From Aquiflexum gelatinilyticum (lineage in GTDB: Bacteria; Bacteroidota; Bacteroidia; Cytophagales; Cyclobacteriaceae): 64,000 nucleotides of DNA. A program made the position numbers and the translations under genes. The notes under the pieces were generated by a model. It had not been told where the DNA came from. It saw only the letters and a list, made by a program, of their open reading frames with translations, and ran no database searches. The stretch lies in NCBI RefSeq assembly GCF_024741135.1, contig NZ_JANSUY010000001.1, forward strand, positions 806,001 through 870,000, given 5' to 3'. Position 1 is the first letter of the stretch. Each line of letters begins with the position of its first letter. Below, in pieces: positions 53,992 to 62,708 of this stretch.

Positions 53992-54019
53992 TCAAATCTC
54001 ACGTCTCACATCTCAAATC
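53992..54019. repeat. four TCAAATC-type heptads at the 3' edge of the GH43 gene
   Basis: Four successive 7-bp units of the type TCAAATC / TCACRTC lie between the terminator hairpin and the GH43 stop. Their units match those at 51576-51603 upstream of xylA. Confidence 0.7.
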
Positions 54020-54023
54020 TCCA

Positions 54024-55118
54024 TTACTTCCTCATCGGCTCAATGGTCTGGATCGTGCCATCTTCATTGTGTACCAATTCGGTCATTTTGATATTGCGGA
54101 GGTGAGTTTTGTTTGCGAGTTCGGTGTCATGGTAGAAGAGATACCATTTGCCTTCGAACTCTACTATCGAATGGTGGTTGGTCCATCCCTGAACAGGATT
54201 AAGAACCACTCCTTGGTAAGTAAATGGTCCATAAGGATTGTCACCTGTTGCGTAGGCAATGAAATGGGTATCACCTGTTGAGTAGGAGAGATAATATTTC
54301 CCATTATACTTGTGCATCCACGCTGCTTCAAAAAACCTTCTGTTGTTATCACCTGCCAAAATTGGATTTCCCAAGGAATCCAAAATCTGAACAGGTTTTG
54401 CTGCCTCTGCTAGTTCCATCATGTCATCAGCCAACTTTGCCATTTGGGGCATGAGCGAAGGTTGGTCAGGAGCAGGAATTCCATCTGTAGGTCCTGCCCC
54501 GACAGGTTGGTGCTTACCGTCCCGATATTGCTGCAATTGTCCACCCCAGATTCCTCCCCAATACATAAAATAGCTGCCATCGTCATCTTTGAAAACTGCA
54601 GGGTCTATACTGAAGGTACCTTTCATCGGTTCGGGATTGGCAACAAAAGGACCATAAGGTTCATCAGAAACTGCGACTCCGATTTTGAATATGTCATTGG
54701 CATCTTTTGCAGGAAAATAGAGAAAATACTTTCCGTCTTTTTCCGCTGCATCAGGGGCCCACATTTGTCTTTTTGCCCAAGCCACGTCTGCCACATCCAA
54801 TACTTTGCCATGATCTGTGATCACACCACCGGGCTTTTCCATAGAATATACATGGTAATCCACCATGTTAAAGTGAGCACCCATATCATCCTCTTTTACA
54901 TCAGATTCCACATCATGGGAAGGATAAATGTAGATTTTTCCCTCAAATACATGGGCAGAAGGGTCAGCGGTAAACAAATCACTAATTAATGGTGGATTTA
55001 AAAATTTGGAGGTTTCTGTTGATTCTACCGCCTTTTCTTCTGTTTTTGGTCCACAAGAAAAAATCACAAAAGGAAGTAAAGCGGTAAGTAGAAGGGTTTT
55101 TTCTAATCTTGTTTTCAT
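54024..55118 (-). CDS. GH43 family lipoprotein (beta-xylosidase / arabinofuranosidase type)
   Basis: A 364-residue lipoprotein. The signal peptide ends in VIFSCG with the lipidated cysteine near residue 22. The five-bladed GH43 propeller follows. Asp52 in FTADPSAHVF is the base, Asp172 in FSIDPAVF the pKa modulator and Glu264 in FFEAAWMHK the acid. GH43 enzymes release xylose or arabinose from xylan side chains or ends. Next to GH10, GH67 and the xylose genes, xylo-oligosaccharides are the likely substrate. It is a single gene with a terminator behind it and a divergent sulfatase gene upstream. Confidence 0.92.
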   Translation of the reverse strand: MKTRLEKTLLLTALLPFVIFSCGPKTEEKAVESTETSKFLNPPLISDLFTADPSAHVFEGKIYIYPSHDVESDVKEDDMGAHFNMVDYHVYSMEKPGGVITDHGKVLDVADVAWAKRQMWAPDAAEKDGKYFLYFPAKDANDIFKIGVAVSDEPYGPFVANPEPMKGTFSIDPAVFKDDDGSYFMYWGGIWGGQLQQYRDGKHQPVGAGPTDGIPAPDQPSLMPQMAKLADDMMELAEAAKPVQILDSLGNPILAGDNNRRFFEAAWMHKYNGKYYLSYSTGDTHFIAYATGDNPYGPFTYQGVVLNPVQGWTNHHSIVEFEGKWYLFYHDTELANKTHLRNIKMTELVHNEDGTIQTIEPMRK

Positions 55119-55168
55119 AGGTTATAGGTTTTTTGACCTCTAAAAATAGGGATAAGCATTGATATTCT

Positions 55169-55200
55169 TTGATGTTTTTCAATAATTTCAGGTATCTTGA
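55169..55200 (+). promoter_or_regulatory. promoter-like element of the sulfatase pair
   Basis: TTG (55169-55171), a 21-bp spacer and TATCTTGA (55193-55200) resemble the Bacteroidota pattern with mismatches in the -7 box. The first sulfatase ATG is 20 bp downstream. Confidence 0.4.
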
Positions 55201-55220
55201 TTGTAAGATCCAAAACCTGA

Positions 55221-56960
55221 ATGACCATGAAATTCACGCCCTCATTATGTTTTTTACTTTTGTTTGCTTGGTTATTCTTCAGTTCATGTCAGGTAAAACC
55301 CACCCCTCCAAAACCTAATGTTTTACTCATCATCACGGATGACCAAGGTTGGGGAGATTTATCATTCCATGGCAATAAGCTGATTGAAACCCCCAATATT
55401 GATTCTTTGGCTTCCCAATCTATAGTTTTTGACAGGTTTTATGTTTCCCCGGTCTGTGCACCTACAAGGGCAAGTCTTCTTACAGGAAGATATCATCCTG
55501 CAACCGGCACCACTTGGGTGACACACAGAATGGAAGTGATGCGGGAGGAAGAATTGACCATTGCTGAGATCCTTCAGTCCAACGGGTATAGGACAGGCTT
55601 ATTCGGTAAATGGCATCAGGGGAAACAATTCCCCCATGACCCTATCGGTCAGGGTTTTGAGGAGTTTTTGGGATTTACGGAAGGCCATCTCAACAATTAC
55701 TTTGACAGCAAACTCACCCATAATTTTGAAGAAGTCCCTTTTGAAGGTTATTTGCCGGATTTCCTGACTGACAAAACGGTGGATTTTATGGAAGGAGAAG
55801 CTCCTTTTTTTGCGATGATTTCTTTTAATACTCCCCACAGTCCTTTTCAGGTTCCTGACAGTTATTTTGACAAATACAAAGTCAAAGGCCTCAGTGACAA
55901 GGACGCTGCGGTTTACGGAATGGTTGAGAATATTGATGACAACATCGGTAAGCTGATGTCTTTTCTCAAACAAAGCGGGAAACTTGACAATACCATAGTC
56001 ATCTTTATGACAGACAATGGACCCAATGGCGTGAGATTCAACGGTGGCATGAAAGGGACCAAAGCCCATTTGGATGAAGGAGGGGTGAGGGTTCCTTTTT
56101 TTATGCGGATTCCCGGTCAAGATACTCAAGTGATCAAACCTTGGGCAGCACACATTGATGTGCTTCCGACTTTGATGGATATTTTGGAAATAAAGATCGC
56201 TGAAGAAATTGAAGTTCACGGCAAAAGTCTATTGCCGTTGATCAAGGGTAATCCGCAATGGGAGGACAGGTACTTTTTTACTCATCATGTCAATCAGGAT
56301 TTTGATACGATTCCTGGAGCGATTCGAAATCAAAAGTATCTTTTGACCCTGCAAAAAAACAAAAAAGAGCTCTACGATCTGGAAAATGATTATTCCCAAA
56401 ACCATAACATCCTTGTTGAAAATACCCAATTGGCAGAATTGATGGAGAAGGAATATTTGGCTTGGTTTCAAAATGTAACAAAAAAAGGAATAACTCCGCC
56501 TTTGATCCAAGTGGGACATGCGCATGTTCCCCGAATAGAACTCCCTGCACCGGATGGAAAAATGGAGGGAGGAGTCATGTTCAAAGGAAAAATGGGTTGG
56601 GCCAATGATTGGTTTGTGGGATTTTCATCAGAAGCCGATCGGGTATCTTGGGACATTGAGACGGTGCAGGACAGTGACTATGAGATTTATCTCCAACTTT
56701 CAAATGCAGCTCCTTTCCAAATAATACTTGAAATGAATGAAGATGAATGGGAAATAGAAGTGCCAAAAGCCTATTTTGCTGAAGAAATTTCGAGTCCGGA
56801 CCGAGTTCCCCGGGGGGAAGTAACAGAAAAAAAATGGCCTCTTGTCCCTTTAGGTAAAAAGAGGTTTGAAAAAGGACCGCTGAAACTTGCCTTAGGGACA
56901 AAAGGCGGAGCGGATGCCAACCTTGAGATAAAGTCAGTTATTTTGAAAAGAGTGGATTGA
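55221..56960 (+). CDS. sulfatase lipoprotein, first of a pair
   Basis: A 579-residue sulfatase. The signal peptide ends in FFSSCQ, so a lipoprotein is likely (Cys23). The active-site signature VCAPTRASLLTGR has Cys79, to be converted to formylglycine, with the required Pro and Arg. Metal residues are in LLIITDDQGWGD at 35-46 and in FMTDNGPNG near residue 265. The C-terminal 130 residues form a separate beta-rich part. Either MTMKF or MKF (55227) could be the start. It is followed after 18 bp by a second sulfatase gene. The sulfated substrate, probably a polysaccharide, cannot be named. Confidence 0.93.
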   Translation: MTMKFTPSLCFLLLFAWLFFSSCQVKPTPPKPNVLLIITDDQGWGDLSFHGNKLIETPNIDSLASQSIVFDRFYVSPVCAPTRASLLTGRYHPATGTTWVTHRMEVMREEELTIAEILQSNGYRTGLFGKWHQGKQFPHDPIGQGFEEFLGFTEGHLNNYFDSKLTHNFEEVPFEGYLPDFLTDKTVDFMEGEAPFFAMISFNTPHSPFQVPDSYFDKYKVKGLSDKDAAVYGMVENIDDNIGKLMSFLKQSGKLDNTIVIFMTDNGPNGVRFNGGMKGTKAHLDEGGVRVPFFMRIPGQDTQVIKPWAAHIDVLPTLMDILEIKIAEEIEVHGKSLLPLIKGNPQWEDRYFFTHHVNQDFDTIPGAIRNQKYLLTLQKNKKELYDLENDYSQNHNILVENTQLAELMEKEYLAWFQNVTKKGITPPLIQVGHAHVPRIELPAPDGKMEGGVMFKGKMGWANDWFVGFSSEADRVSWDIETVQDSDYEIYLQLSNAAPFQIILEMNEDEWEIEVPKAYFAEEISSPDRVPRGEVTEKKWPLVPLGKKRFEKGPLKLALGTKGGADANLEIKSVILKRVD

Positions 56961-56978
56961 AAAAAAACAAAAGATGCT

Positions 56979-58649
56979 ATGAATAAAATATTTGCCTTGT
57001 TGATTGTAGTCTTGATGGTAACGGAAACAACCGCAAAGATGGACAGCCTTGGGTCCAATCAGGAAAAAGGAAGACCAAATATCATCTTTATCATGTCGGA
57101 TGACCATGCCTATCAGGCCATCAGTGCCTACGATGACAGGCTGATCCAGACCCCAAATATTGACAGGATTGCCAATAATGGAATGCTTTTTTCCAATGCC
57201 TGCGTCACAAATTCCATTTGTGCACCTTCTCGTGCGACGATTTTGACAGGGAAGCATTCCCATCTCAACGGCAAAACTGACAACCATTTCCCCTTTGATA
57301 CGACCATGGTCACTTTTCCCCAACTGCTAAAAGCCAATGGTTATCAGACTGCCATGTTTGGGAAACTGCATTTTGGTAACAATCCAAAGGGCTTTGATCA
57401 ATTCAAGATTTTGCCGGGACAGGGGGCTTATTACAATCCGACTTTTATCACCAAAAACGAAGGTACCATCGAGGTAGAGGGCTATGTCACTGACTTGATT
57501 ACAGACTTTACTTTGGATTGGTTGGAGAATGAAAGGAAGGAGGAAGATCCGTTTTTTTTGATGTATCTCCACAAGGCCCCTCATCGGGAGTGGCTACCTG
57601 CTGAGCGCCATCTAGAGGAATTCTCCAAAAAAACATTTCCTGAGCCGGCCACCCTTTTTGATGATTATTCTGGAAGAGGTTCTGCTGCAAAAGAGGCTGA
57701 AATGAATCTTTTGACCCATATGAATTGGTCAGGGGATTCCAAATTGTATCCGGAAGTGATGGATCAGTTGGGAATTCCGGATGCATCGGGTTGGGACAAA
57801 GGAGCTTTTCAAAGAGAGGTTGGGAGGATGAGTCCTGCTCAAAGAGCCAATTGGGACAAAGTTTATGGCCCAATGAATGATTCATTTGTCAAATCATATC
57901 ACTCTATGAATGAGGTAGATAAAATGAAATGGCGGTATCAAAGGTACATGCAGGATTACCTTGGAACCATTGCCGCTGTCGACGAAAATGTCGGAAGGGT
58001 TTTGGACTACCTTGAGGAAAATGGTTTGATGGAAAACACCATCATCGTCTATACTTCGGATCAAGGATTTTATCTAGGAGAACATGGTTGGTTTGATAAG
58101 AGGTTTGTCTATGATGAGTCTTTCAAAACCCCATTGATGATCTCATGGCATGGAAAAATCAAGCCTGGAAGCAAGTCAGATGAAATGGTTCAGAACCTTG
58201 ATTTTGCTCAGACTTTTCTCGAAGCAGCCAATATCGAAGCACCATCAGACATGCAAGGAGAAAGTCTGATGCCTTTGCTAATAGGGCAGTCGGATAAGTG
58301 GGACAGGGATGCCGTGTACTATCATTATTACGAGTACCCCTCTATCCACATGGTCAAAAGGCATTACGCCATTGTGACCAAGGAGTATAAGTTGATCCAT
58401 TTTTATTATGATGTGGATGAATGGGAATTATATGACAGGAAAAATGATCCAAAGGAAATGAAAAACGTCTATGAAGATCCTGCCTATGCTTCTATAAAAA
58501 AGACGCTTCATGGACAATTGAAAGCCCTTAGAATTAAATATGGCGACTCTTCCCAAATCAGTCAAGAACTGCTCGAAAGGTATCTCAAAGAAGTAGGCAA
58601 TACCCAAGGTTCTTTTGTACGTTCCTTTAAGAAAGTTGGGAATGAATGA
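56979..58649 (+). CDS. sulfatase, second of a pair
   Basis: A 556-residue sulfatase of a different subgroup from its neighbour. A signal peptide (about 1-19) precedes IIFIMSDDHAYQA at 35-47, which supplies metal ligands, and the signature ICAPSRATILTGK with Cys81 as formylglycine precursor. VYTSDQGFYLGEHGWFDKR near residue 360 is typical of iduronate-sulfatase/choline-sulfatase-like members. It lies 18 bp behind the first sulfatase and should be co-transcribed. Formylglycine formation needs a maturase that is not in this window. Confidence 0.93.
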   Translation: MNKIFALLIVVLMVTETTAKMDSLGSNQEKGRPNIIFIMSDDHAYQAISAYDDRLIQTPNIDRIANNGMLFSNACVTNSICAPSRATILTGKHSHLNGKTDNHFPFDTTMVTFPQLLKANGYQTAMFGKLHFGNNPKGFDQFKILPGQGAYYNPTFITKNEGTIEVEGYVTDLITDFTLDWLENERKEEDPFFLMYLHKAPHREWLPAERHLEEFSKKTFPEPATLFDDYSGRGSAAKEAEMNLLTHMNWSGDSKLYPEVMDQLGIPDASGWDKGAFQREVGRMSPAQRANWDKVYGPMNDSFVKSYHSMNEVDKMKWRYQRYMQDYLGTIAAVDENVGRVLDYLEENGLMENTIIVYTSDQGFYLGEHGWFDKRFVYDESFKTPLMISWHGKIKPGSKSDEMVQNLDFAQTFLEAANIEAPSDMQGESLMPLLIGQSDKWDRDAVYYHYYEYPSIHMVKRHYAIVTKEYKLIHFYYDVDEWELYDRKNDPKEMKNVYEDPAYASIKKTLHGQLKALRIKYGDSSQISQELLERYLKEVGNTQGSFVRSFKKVGNE

Positions 58650-59146
58650 GGTTAATTTCTTTGCTTTAGTGCTAATTTTATAACAATCATGAAATGATCC
58701 TTTCCATCAATTTGATAGATGTTATATCAGTGTTTATGAATTGATTTTAAATGATTTATCAAAGGATTTTGAATTATACCTGCTCATTTATTTTTAAGCC
58801 TCAGCAAAATGGATTGACCATTATTCTAAAAAATATCATTTTTTTGCCGGAGACTAGGGTTGATTATCCTGAATAATTTGCTTCTTTTTCATGGAACCCG
58901 CATTGTGGTCCTCCTGAACCAAAACGATCCTGACTAAATTGAACCATCAATGGAAACCCAAAAGTAAAGACATATTTGCCAAGAACAAGTCTTGCATATA
59001 TAATGGTAAGATTCTTTGAAATATTGTTGCAATATGGATTAAAAGAAAAACCAGTGTTTCATTTGAACAGTGGTTTTTTAGTTGATTTTATGGCCAACTT
59101 TATCCAAAAGTCTTTATATTTATTTAAACTAAACCAAAAATAGCTT
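58650..59146. other. 497-bp intergenic region before the ethylene-receptor-like unit
   Basis: No gene with a recognisable start is present. Between 58864 and about 59063 a minus-strand frame is open for about 66 codons and reads like protein (it contains VQFSQDRFGSGGP), but it has no good start and no known relative. A 6-bp arm palindrome lies at 59021-59035 and a plus-strand terminator at 59046-59079. Confidence 0.45.
59046..59079 (+). terminator. terminator-like hairpin ahead of the ethylene-receptor-like unit
   Basis: AAAACCA-G-TGTT (59047-59058) pairs with AACA-G-TGGTTTT (59066-59077) with one G-G mismatch, and T follow. It lies about 400 bp behind the second sulfatase gene and probably isolates the next unit. 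Confidence 0.55.
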
Positions 59147-59626
59147 ATGGAACAGGTAGGAGAATTTATTTCTAAACTATTTTCCGCTGAGGATTGGCCT
59201 GCGAGGTGGGTTTGTGGAAAGTGGTCATCTTTTCATGGTTGGATTTATATTACAAGTGATATAGCAATCTGGTTGGCATATTTTGTAATTCCGGCTATCA
59301 TTATTTTTTTCGTCCAAAAAAGACACAACCTTCCATTTTTACCTGTTTTTTGGTTATTCGGGGCTTTTATCATCCTCTGTGGAAGTACACATTTGATGGA
59401 TGCCGTGATGTTTTGGTGGCCTGGATATAGACTAAGTGCACTCTTGAGGGTAATGACTGCCCTGGTAAGCATGGCAACGGCGCTTATGCTCATTAGAGAA
59501 TTACCAAAATTAATAGAAGAAAGACCGGAGGATGAGTTGAAAACTTATCAACTGGAAAAACAATTGAAGCAGTATGAAGCGGAGATTTCTGAGTTAAAAG
59601 AACTGCTGAAAAATAGGCCAAAATAA
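59147..59626 (+). CDS. stand-alone ethylene-receptor-like membrane sensor protein
   Basis: A 159-residue protein with three membrane segments (about 37-57, 66-88 and 97-116) and a C-terminal coiled-coil-like tail (130-157). Over residues 34-117 it closely follows the ethylene-binding domain of plant ETR1. The residues reported as essential for copper and ethylene binding in ETR1 (Asp25, Tyr32, Ile62, Cys65, His69) align with Asp38, Tyr45, Ile75, Cys78 and His82, with the same spacings, inside SDIAIWLAYFVIP and LCGSTHLMD. No kinase domain is attached. The stop overlaps the start of the next gene (TAATG), which encodes a kinase with its own membrane part, and a receiver gene follows. Binding of copper or ethylene is inferred, not shown. 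Confidence 0.85.
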   Translation: MEQVGEFISKLFSAEDWPARWVCGKWSSFHGWIYITSDIAIWLAYFVIPAIIIFFVQKRHNLPFLPVFWLFGAFIILCGSTHLMDAVMFWWPGYRLSALLRVMTALVSMATALMLIRELPKLIEERPEDELKTYQLEKQLKQYEAEISELKELLKNRPK

Positions 59627-60783
59627 TGCTTTCCAACCGCCAATCAATGTTGTATTTACAAAACGCTGCTTTGATTTTCATTGCTGGAGTGATTGCAGGT
59701 ATAGTGTTCATTGTGGATTTCAACACAGACCTAACAATAGCGGTAGCGAGTATGTATTGTATGGTGATTTTATACAGCTGGTTATTGCCTGGAAAATACT
59801 CGACGATTTTTGCTGCATTGATATGTACTTTGCTCACTATAATCTCTGCAATTCATACAGATGGGATAGGTAGGAGCGATAATGAACTATCAAAATTGAA
59901 TGTTATTATTTCTTTGGTTGTAATTTGGGTATGTGTAATCCTTGTTTTTATTGCCAAGAGCAGTTTTTCAAGTATTGAAAAAATCAACAAACAGTTGTCA
60001 GAAAATGCCTATAAGCTTTTTGAAACTGTGAAAGAATTAGATGTCCAAAAAAAAGAGCTGTCAGAGCATAAAATCCAACTTGAAAAACTAAACACCCATC
60101 TTGAAGTTAAAAACAGAGAATTGGAGCGGTTTACCAGTATTGCAAGCCATGACCTTCAAGAGCCACTTAGAACTATTGGAAATATGAACCAGCTGATCAA
60201 GAAAAAGTACTATTCAACTTTTGATGATCAAGGAAAAAAAATTTTAGAATATGTATCAACGGCTACCGTAAGAATGATCAACCTTATTAAAGGGCTTTTG
60301 GAATTTAGCAGAATAGGAAATAAAAGGGAATTAACAGATGTAGATATTCACGAACTTGTACATATGATTACTTTGGATTTTGGAATGGCGTTGAAAACAG
60401 TCAATGGAAGTATTGAAGTTGGTGAATTACCGGTGGTTCAAGGAAATCAAGTGGAGCTCAGGATGCTTTTCCAAAATTTAATAGGAAATGGTTTGAAATT
60501 CAATAAACCGGATGTTCCGCCAATAGTTCAGGTTTCTTTTACAGAATCAGGTTCTCATTATCAGTTTTGCATAAAAGACAATGGCATCGGAATAGATAAA
60601 GATGATTATGAAAAAATATTTCTGATCTTCCAAAGGTTACATTCTGTGGAAGAATATGAAGGTACCGGACTGGGTCTTGCCTACTGCCGAAAAATAGTTG
60701 AATTGCACGGTGGAAGAATTTGGGTTAACTCAAAAAAAGATGTTGGGAGTTCTTTTAATTTCACAATTGAGAAAAGAAAATGA
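59626..60783 (+). CDS. membrane histidine kinase, partner of the ethylene-receptor-like protein
   Basis: A 385-residue kinase. Four membrane segments (about 13-31, 37-52, 59-77, 91-111) are followed by a coiled coil (115-168), a HisKA domain with His175 in ASHDLQEPLRT, and a HATPase domain with the N box, DNGIGI and GTGLGLA. The HisKA is of the phytochrome-like type that pairs with Rcp1-like receivers. It has no periplasmic sensor domain, so the cue may come through the neighbouring three-segment protein. It overlaps the gene before it by 1 base (TAATG) and the receiver gene after it by 4 bases (ATGA). Confidence 0.92.
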   Translation: MLSNRQSMLYLQNAALIFIAGVIAGIVFIVDFNTDLTIAVASMYCMVILYSWLLPGKYSTIFAALICTLLTIISAIHTDGIGRSDNELSKLNVIISLVVIWVCVILVFIAKSSFSSIEKINKQLSENAYKLFETVKELDVQKKELSEHKIQLEKLNTHLEVKNRELERFTSIASHDLQEPLRTIGNMNQLIKKKYYSTFDDQGKKILEYVSTATVRMINLIKGLLEFSRIGNKRELTDVDIHELVHMITLDFGMALKTVNGSIEVGELPVVQGNQVELRMLFQNLIGNGLKFNKPDVPPIVQVSFTESGSHYQFCIKDNGIGIDKDDYEKIFLIFQRLHSVEEYEGTGLGLAYCRKIVELHGGRIWVNSKKDVGSSFNFTIEKRK

Positions 60784-61199
60784 GTAAAAAAATCAAAAAT
60801 TTGGATTGCGTATTGTTAATTGATGACGATCATGCCACAAACTTTTACCATACGCTTATAGTAGAGGAAGAATGGGCTGGGTTGCCTGTACAATCAGTGT
60901 CCTCTGCCAAAGAAGGACTTGACTTTCTGCTTTGCAAAGGTCGATATTCAAATTGTCCAAGACCGGGCATTATATTTTTGGACATCAACATGCCAGGCAT
61001 GTCAGGCTGGGATTTTATGGAAAAGTATAATGAACTATCCAAAGATATTCATGACAGGGCTGTTGTAGCCATGCTTACGACAAGTATTAATCCAGATGAT
61101 CTCAATAGGGCTGCAAAAGTCCCTAGAGTTAAGGAATTTATTTCTAAACCTTTGACTCCTGAAATTTTTTGGAAGGTGGTCAACGAAAATTTCATTTGA
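60780..61199 (+). CDS. single-domain response regulator (Rcp1-like)
   Basis: A 139-residue receiver. The acidic cluster is LLIDDDHAT, the phospho-acceptor is Asp68 in IIFLDINMPGMSG, the switch Thr is in MLTTS and the lysine is in FISKPLT. There is no output domain, so it passes the signal to another protein or acts by binding. It overlaps the kinase gene by 4 bases and is the natural partner of that kinase. No terminator is obvious after it. Confidence 0.93.
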   Translation: MSKKIKNLDCVLLIDDDHATNFYHTLIVEEEWAGLPVQSVSSAKEGLDFLLCKGRYSNCPRPGIIFLDINMPGMSGWDFMEKYNELSKDIHDRAVVAMLTTSINPDDLNRAAKVPRVKEFISKPLTPEIFWKVVNENFI

Positions 61200-61826
61200 A
61201 AAGAAGATTAGATATTTGGAAGATTTTTCTGGGTTGTAAAATTGATTGATTTATGGTTTTGATTTTTTCTGTAACAGCAATAGCTATGTGGTTTTTTATT
61301 TAACCCCAATAATTATTTGGTAATGCAGTTCCTTTCATTTACCAGAAATTTGATGTTTTGAAATTTTTTCAACTATGGACAGCGGTTATTTGACGATACA
61401 GATTCAGTTCTCATTCTGGTTCTGTGTTTTTTCTGAATCCTTAATACTCGGTGCTTTAGTGACTTTATTTTTGGATCAAAAGATTTAGCGGTCTGCCTGC
61501 TTATCTTATTCCGAAACCAACATTGATCAGAGAAATCGTTGGACTATTTATTTCGCCTTCGGTCAAAAACAATAAACCAATCGAAAAATATTGTTTTCCG
61601 AGCCGGTTAATTTGGAATAATTTGAACCATATATTCCCTTTATGAGCATTTTCAATTTTAAGGTGTTGAGGGACAAAATTCGTGGTTATCGATTCTTTCC
61701 ATATGGCGCTTCTGATTCCTTATTTAAGTAAGACCGCAAACCATGATGTTGAAGTTCAGAAACAGGATTTGCTATCAATAATGCCTCTGAAATAAATTTT
61801 GTATCTTCTCCCCAAAACCCCAACAA
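61200..61826. other. 627-bp intergenic region
   Basis: I see no recognisable gene, RNA or repeat. A 30-codon ATG frame at 61703-61795 (MALLIPYLSK at its start) and a 37-codon hydrophobic frame from about 61375 can be read on the plus strand, but nothing supports them. A TATCTTCT box at 61801-61808 could be part of the promoter of the next gene. Confidence 0.4.
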
Positions 61827-62627
61827 ATGAACAGGTCAATAAATCTTACTTTATCTTCAATAATAATTATGACCGTGTTGTCATGTGGAGAAAGCAAAAC
61901 CAATGAAAGTGAATCAGAATCATGGCAATCCCTCTTTGATGGAGAAAGTCTAAACGGATGGATTCCTAAATTCCACAAACATGAGGTAGGCGACAATTTC
62001 GGTGAAACCTTTAGGGTCGTTGATGGATCGATTCAGGTTAACTATGACCAATATGAAGTTTTTGAGGAAAAATATGGACATCTATTCTACAAAGAGCCCT
62101 TTTCATCCTTTCATCTCAAATGGGAATATCGGTTTACCGACCAATGGATGGCTGATGCTCCGGATTTTACTTTTCGAAACAGTGGTGTCATGTTTCATTC
62201 CCAAGATCCCAAAACCATACTCAAAGATCAAGATTGGCCTGTTTCGGTAGAGTATCAGATGTTGGCCGATGCCGAAGATGGCAAACCTCGACCAACTGGA
62301 AATATGTGTTCTCCCGGCACCCAAGTTTATTTTGAAGGAGAGTCCGATCCGCGACATTGCATCAATTCCAATTCTGCCACTTTTCCTTGGGACGAATGGG
62401 TCAAGGCAGAACTTATTGTTTATGGGGATTCTTTGGTTTTTCACCTGGTCAATGGCGATACTGTTCTTCAATATACAAAACCACATCAAAAGCTTTCCGG
62501 AGGTGTGGCCAATGGATATCAAAGTGATTTATTTGAAGAAGACAGGCCTTTGAAATCCGGATATATTGGATTGCAGGCTGAAGGCCAAGGAGTTGAATTC
62601 AAAGAAATCAAAATCAAAAAACTGTAA
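61827..62627 (+). CDS. DUF1080 (3-keto-disaccharide hydrolase-type) lipoprotein
   Basis: A 266-residue lipoprotein with a signal peptide ending in VLSCGES (Cys20). The rest is one DUF1080 domain, a concanavalin-like sandwich: SLFDGESLNGW at 34, then FHLKWEYRFT, RNSGVMFHSQ near 135, DWPVSVEYQML and the final GYIGLQAEGQGVEFKEIKI. Some members hydrolyse 3-keto-glycosides after an FAD- or NAD-dependent oxidase has made the keto sugar. The next gene encodes an FAD-dependent oxidoreductase, which fits such a pair, but the reaction is inference. It is 81 bp ahead of that gene. Confidence 0.88.
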   Translation: MNRSINLTLSSIIIMTVLSCGESKTNESESESWQSLFDGESLNGWIPKFHKHEVGDNFGETFRVVDGSIQVNYDQYEVFEEKYGHLFYKEPFSSFHLKWEYRFTDQWMADAPDFTFRNSGVMFHSQDPKTILKDQDWPVSVEYQMLADAEDGKPRPTGNMCSPGTQVYFEGESDPRHCINSNSATFPWDEWVKAELIVYGDSLVFHLVNGDTVLQYTKPHQKLSGGVANGYQSDLFEEDRPLKSGYIGLQAEGQGVEFKEIKIKKL

Positions 62628-62640
62628 TCCAATTAACCCC

Positions 62641-62708
62641 TAAACATTTAACCAATTACTTGTTCTGAGCGCAGTCGAAGTAACCATTAACCAATAACCT
62701 AATAACCA
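62641..62708. repeat. heptad repeat with an embedded 19-mer ahead of the FAD oxidoreductase gene
   Basis: The stretch is built of 7-bp units related to TAACCAT (about three at 62641-62661 and four at 62681-62708, ending at the ATG). Between them sits GTTCTGAGCGCAGTCGAAG (62662-62680), GC-rich and unlike its surroundings. Confidence 0.65.

Noticed and set aside
61703-61795. A 30-codon plus-strand frame
   Set aside because: There is no neighbour spacing or composition that supports it, unlike the frame at 35657-35749.
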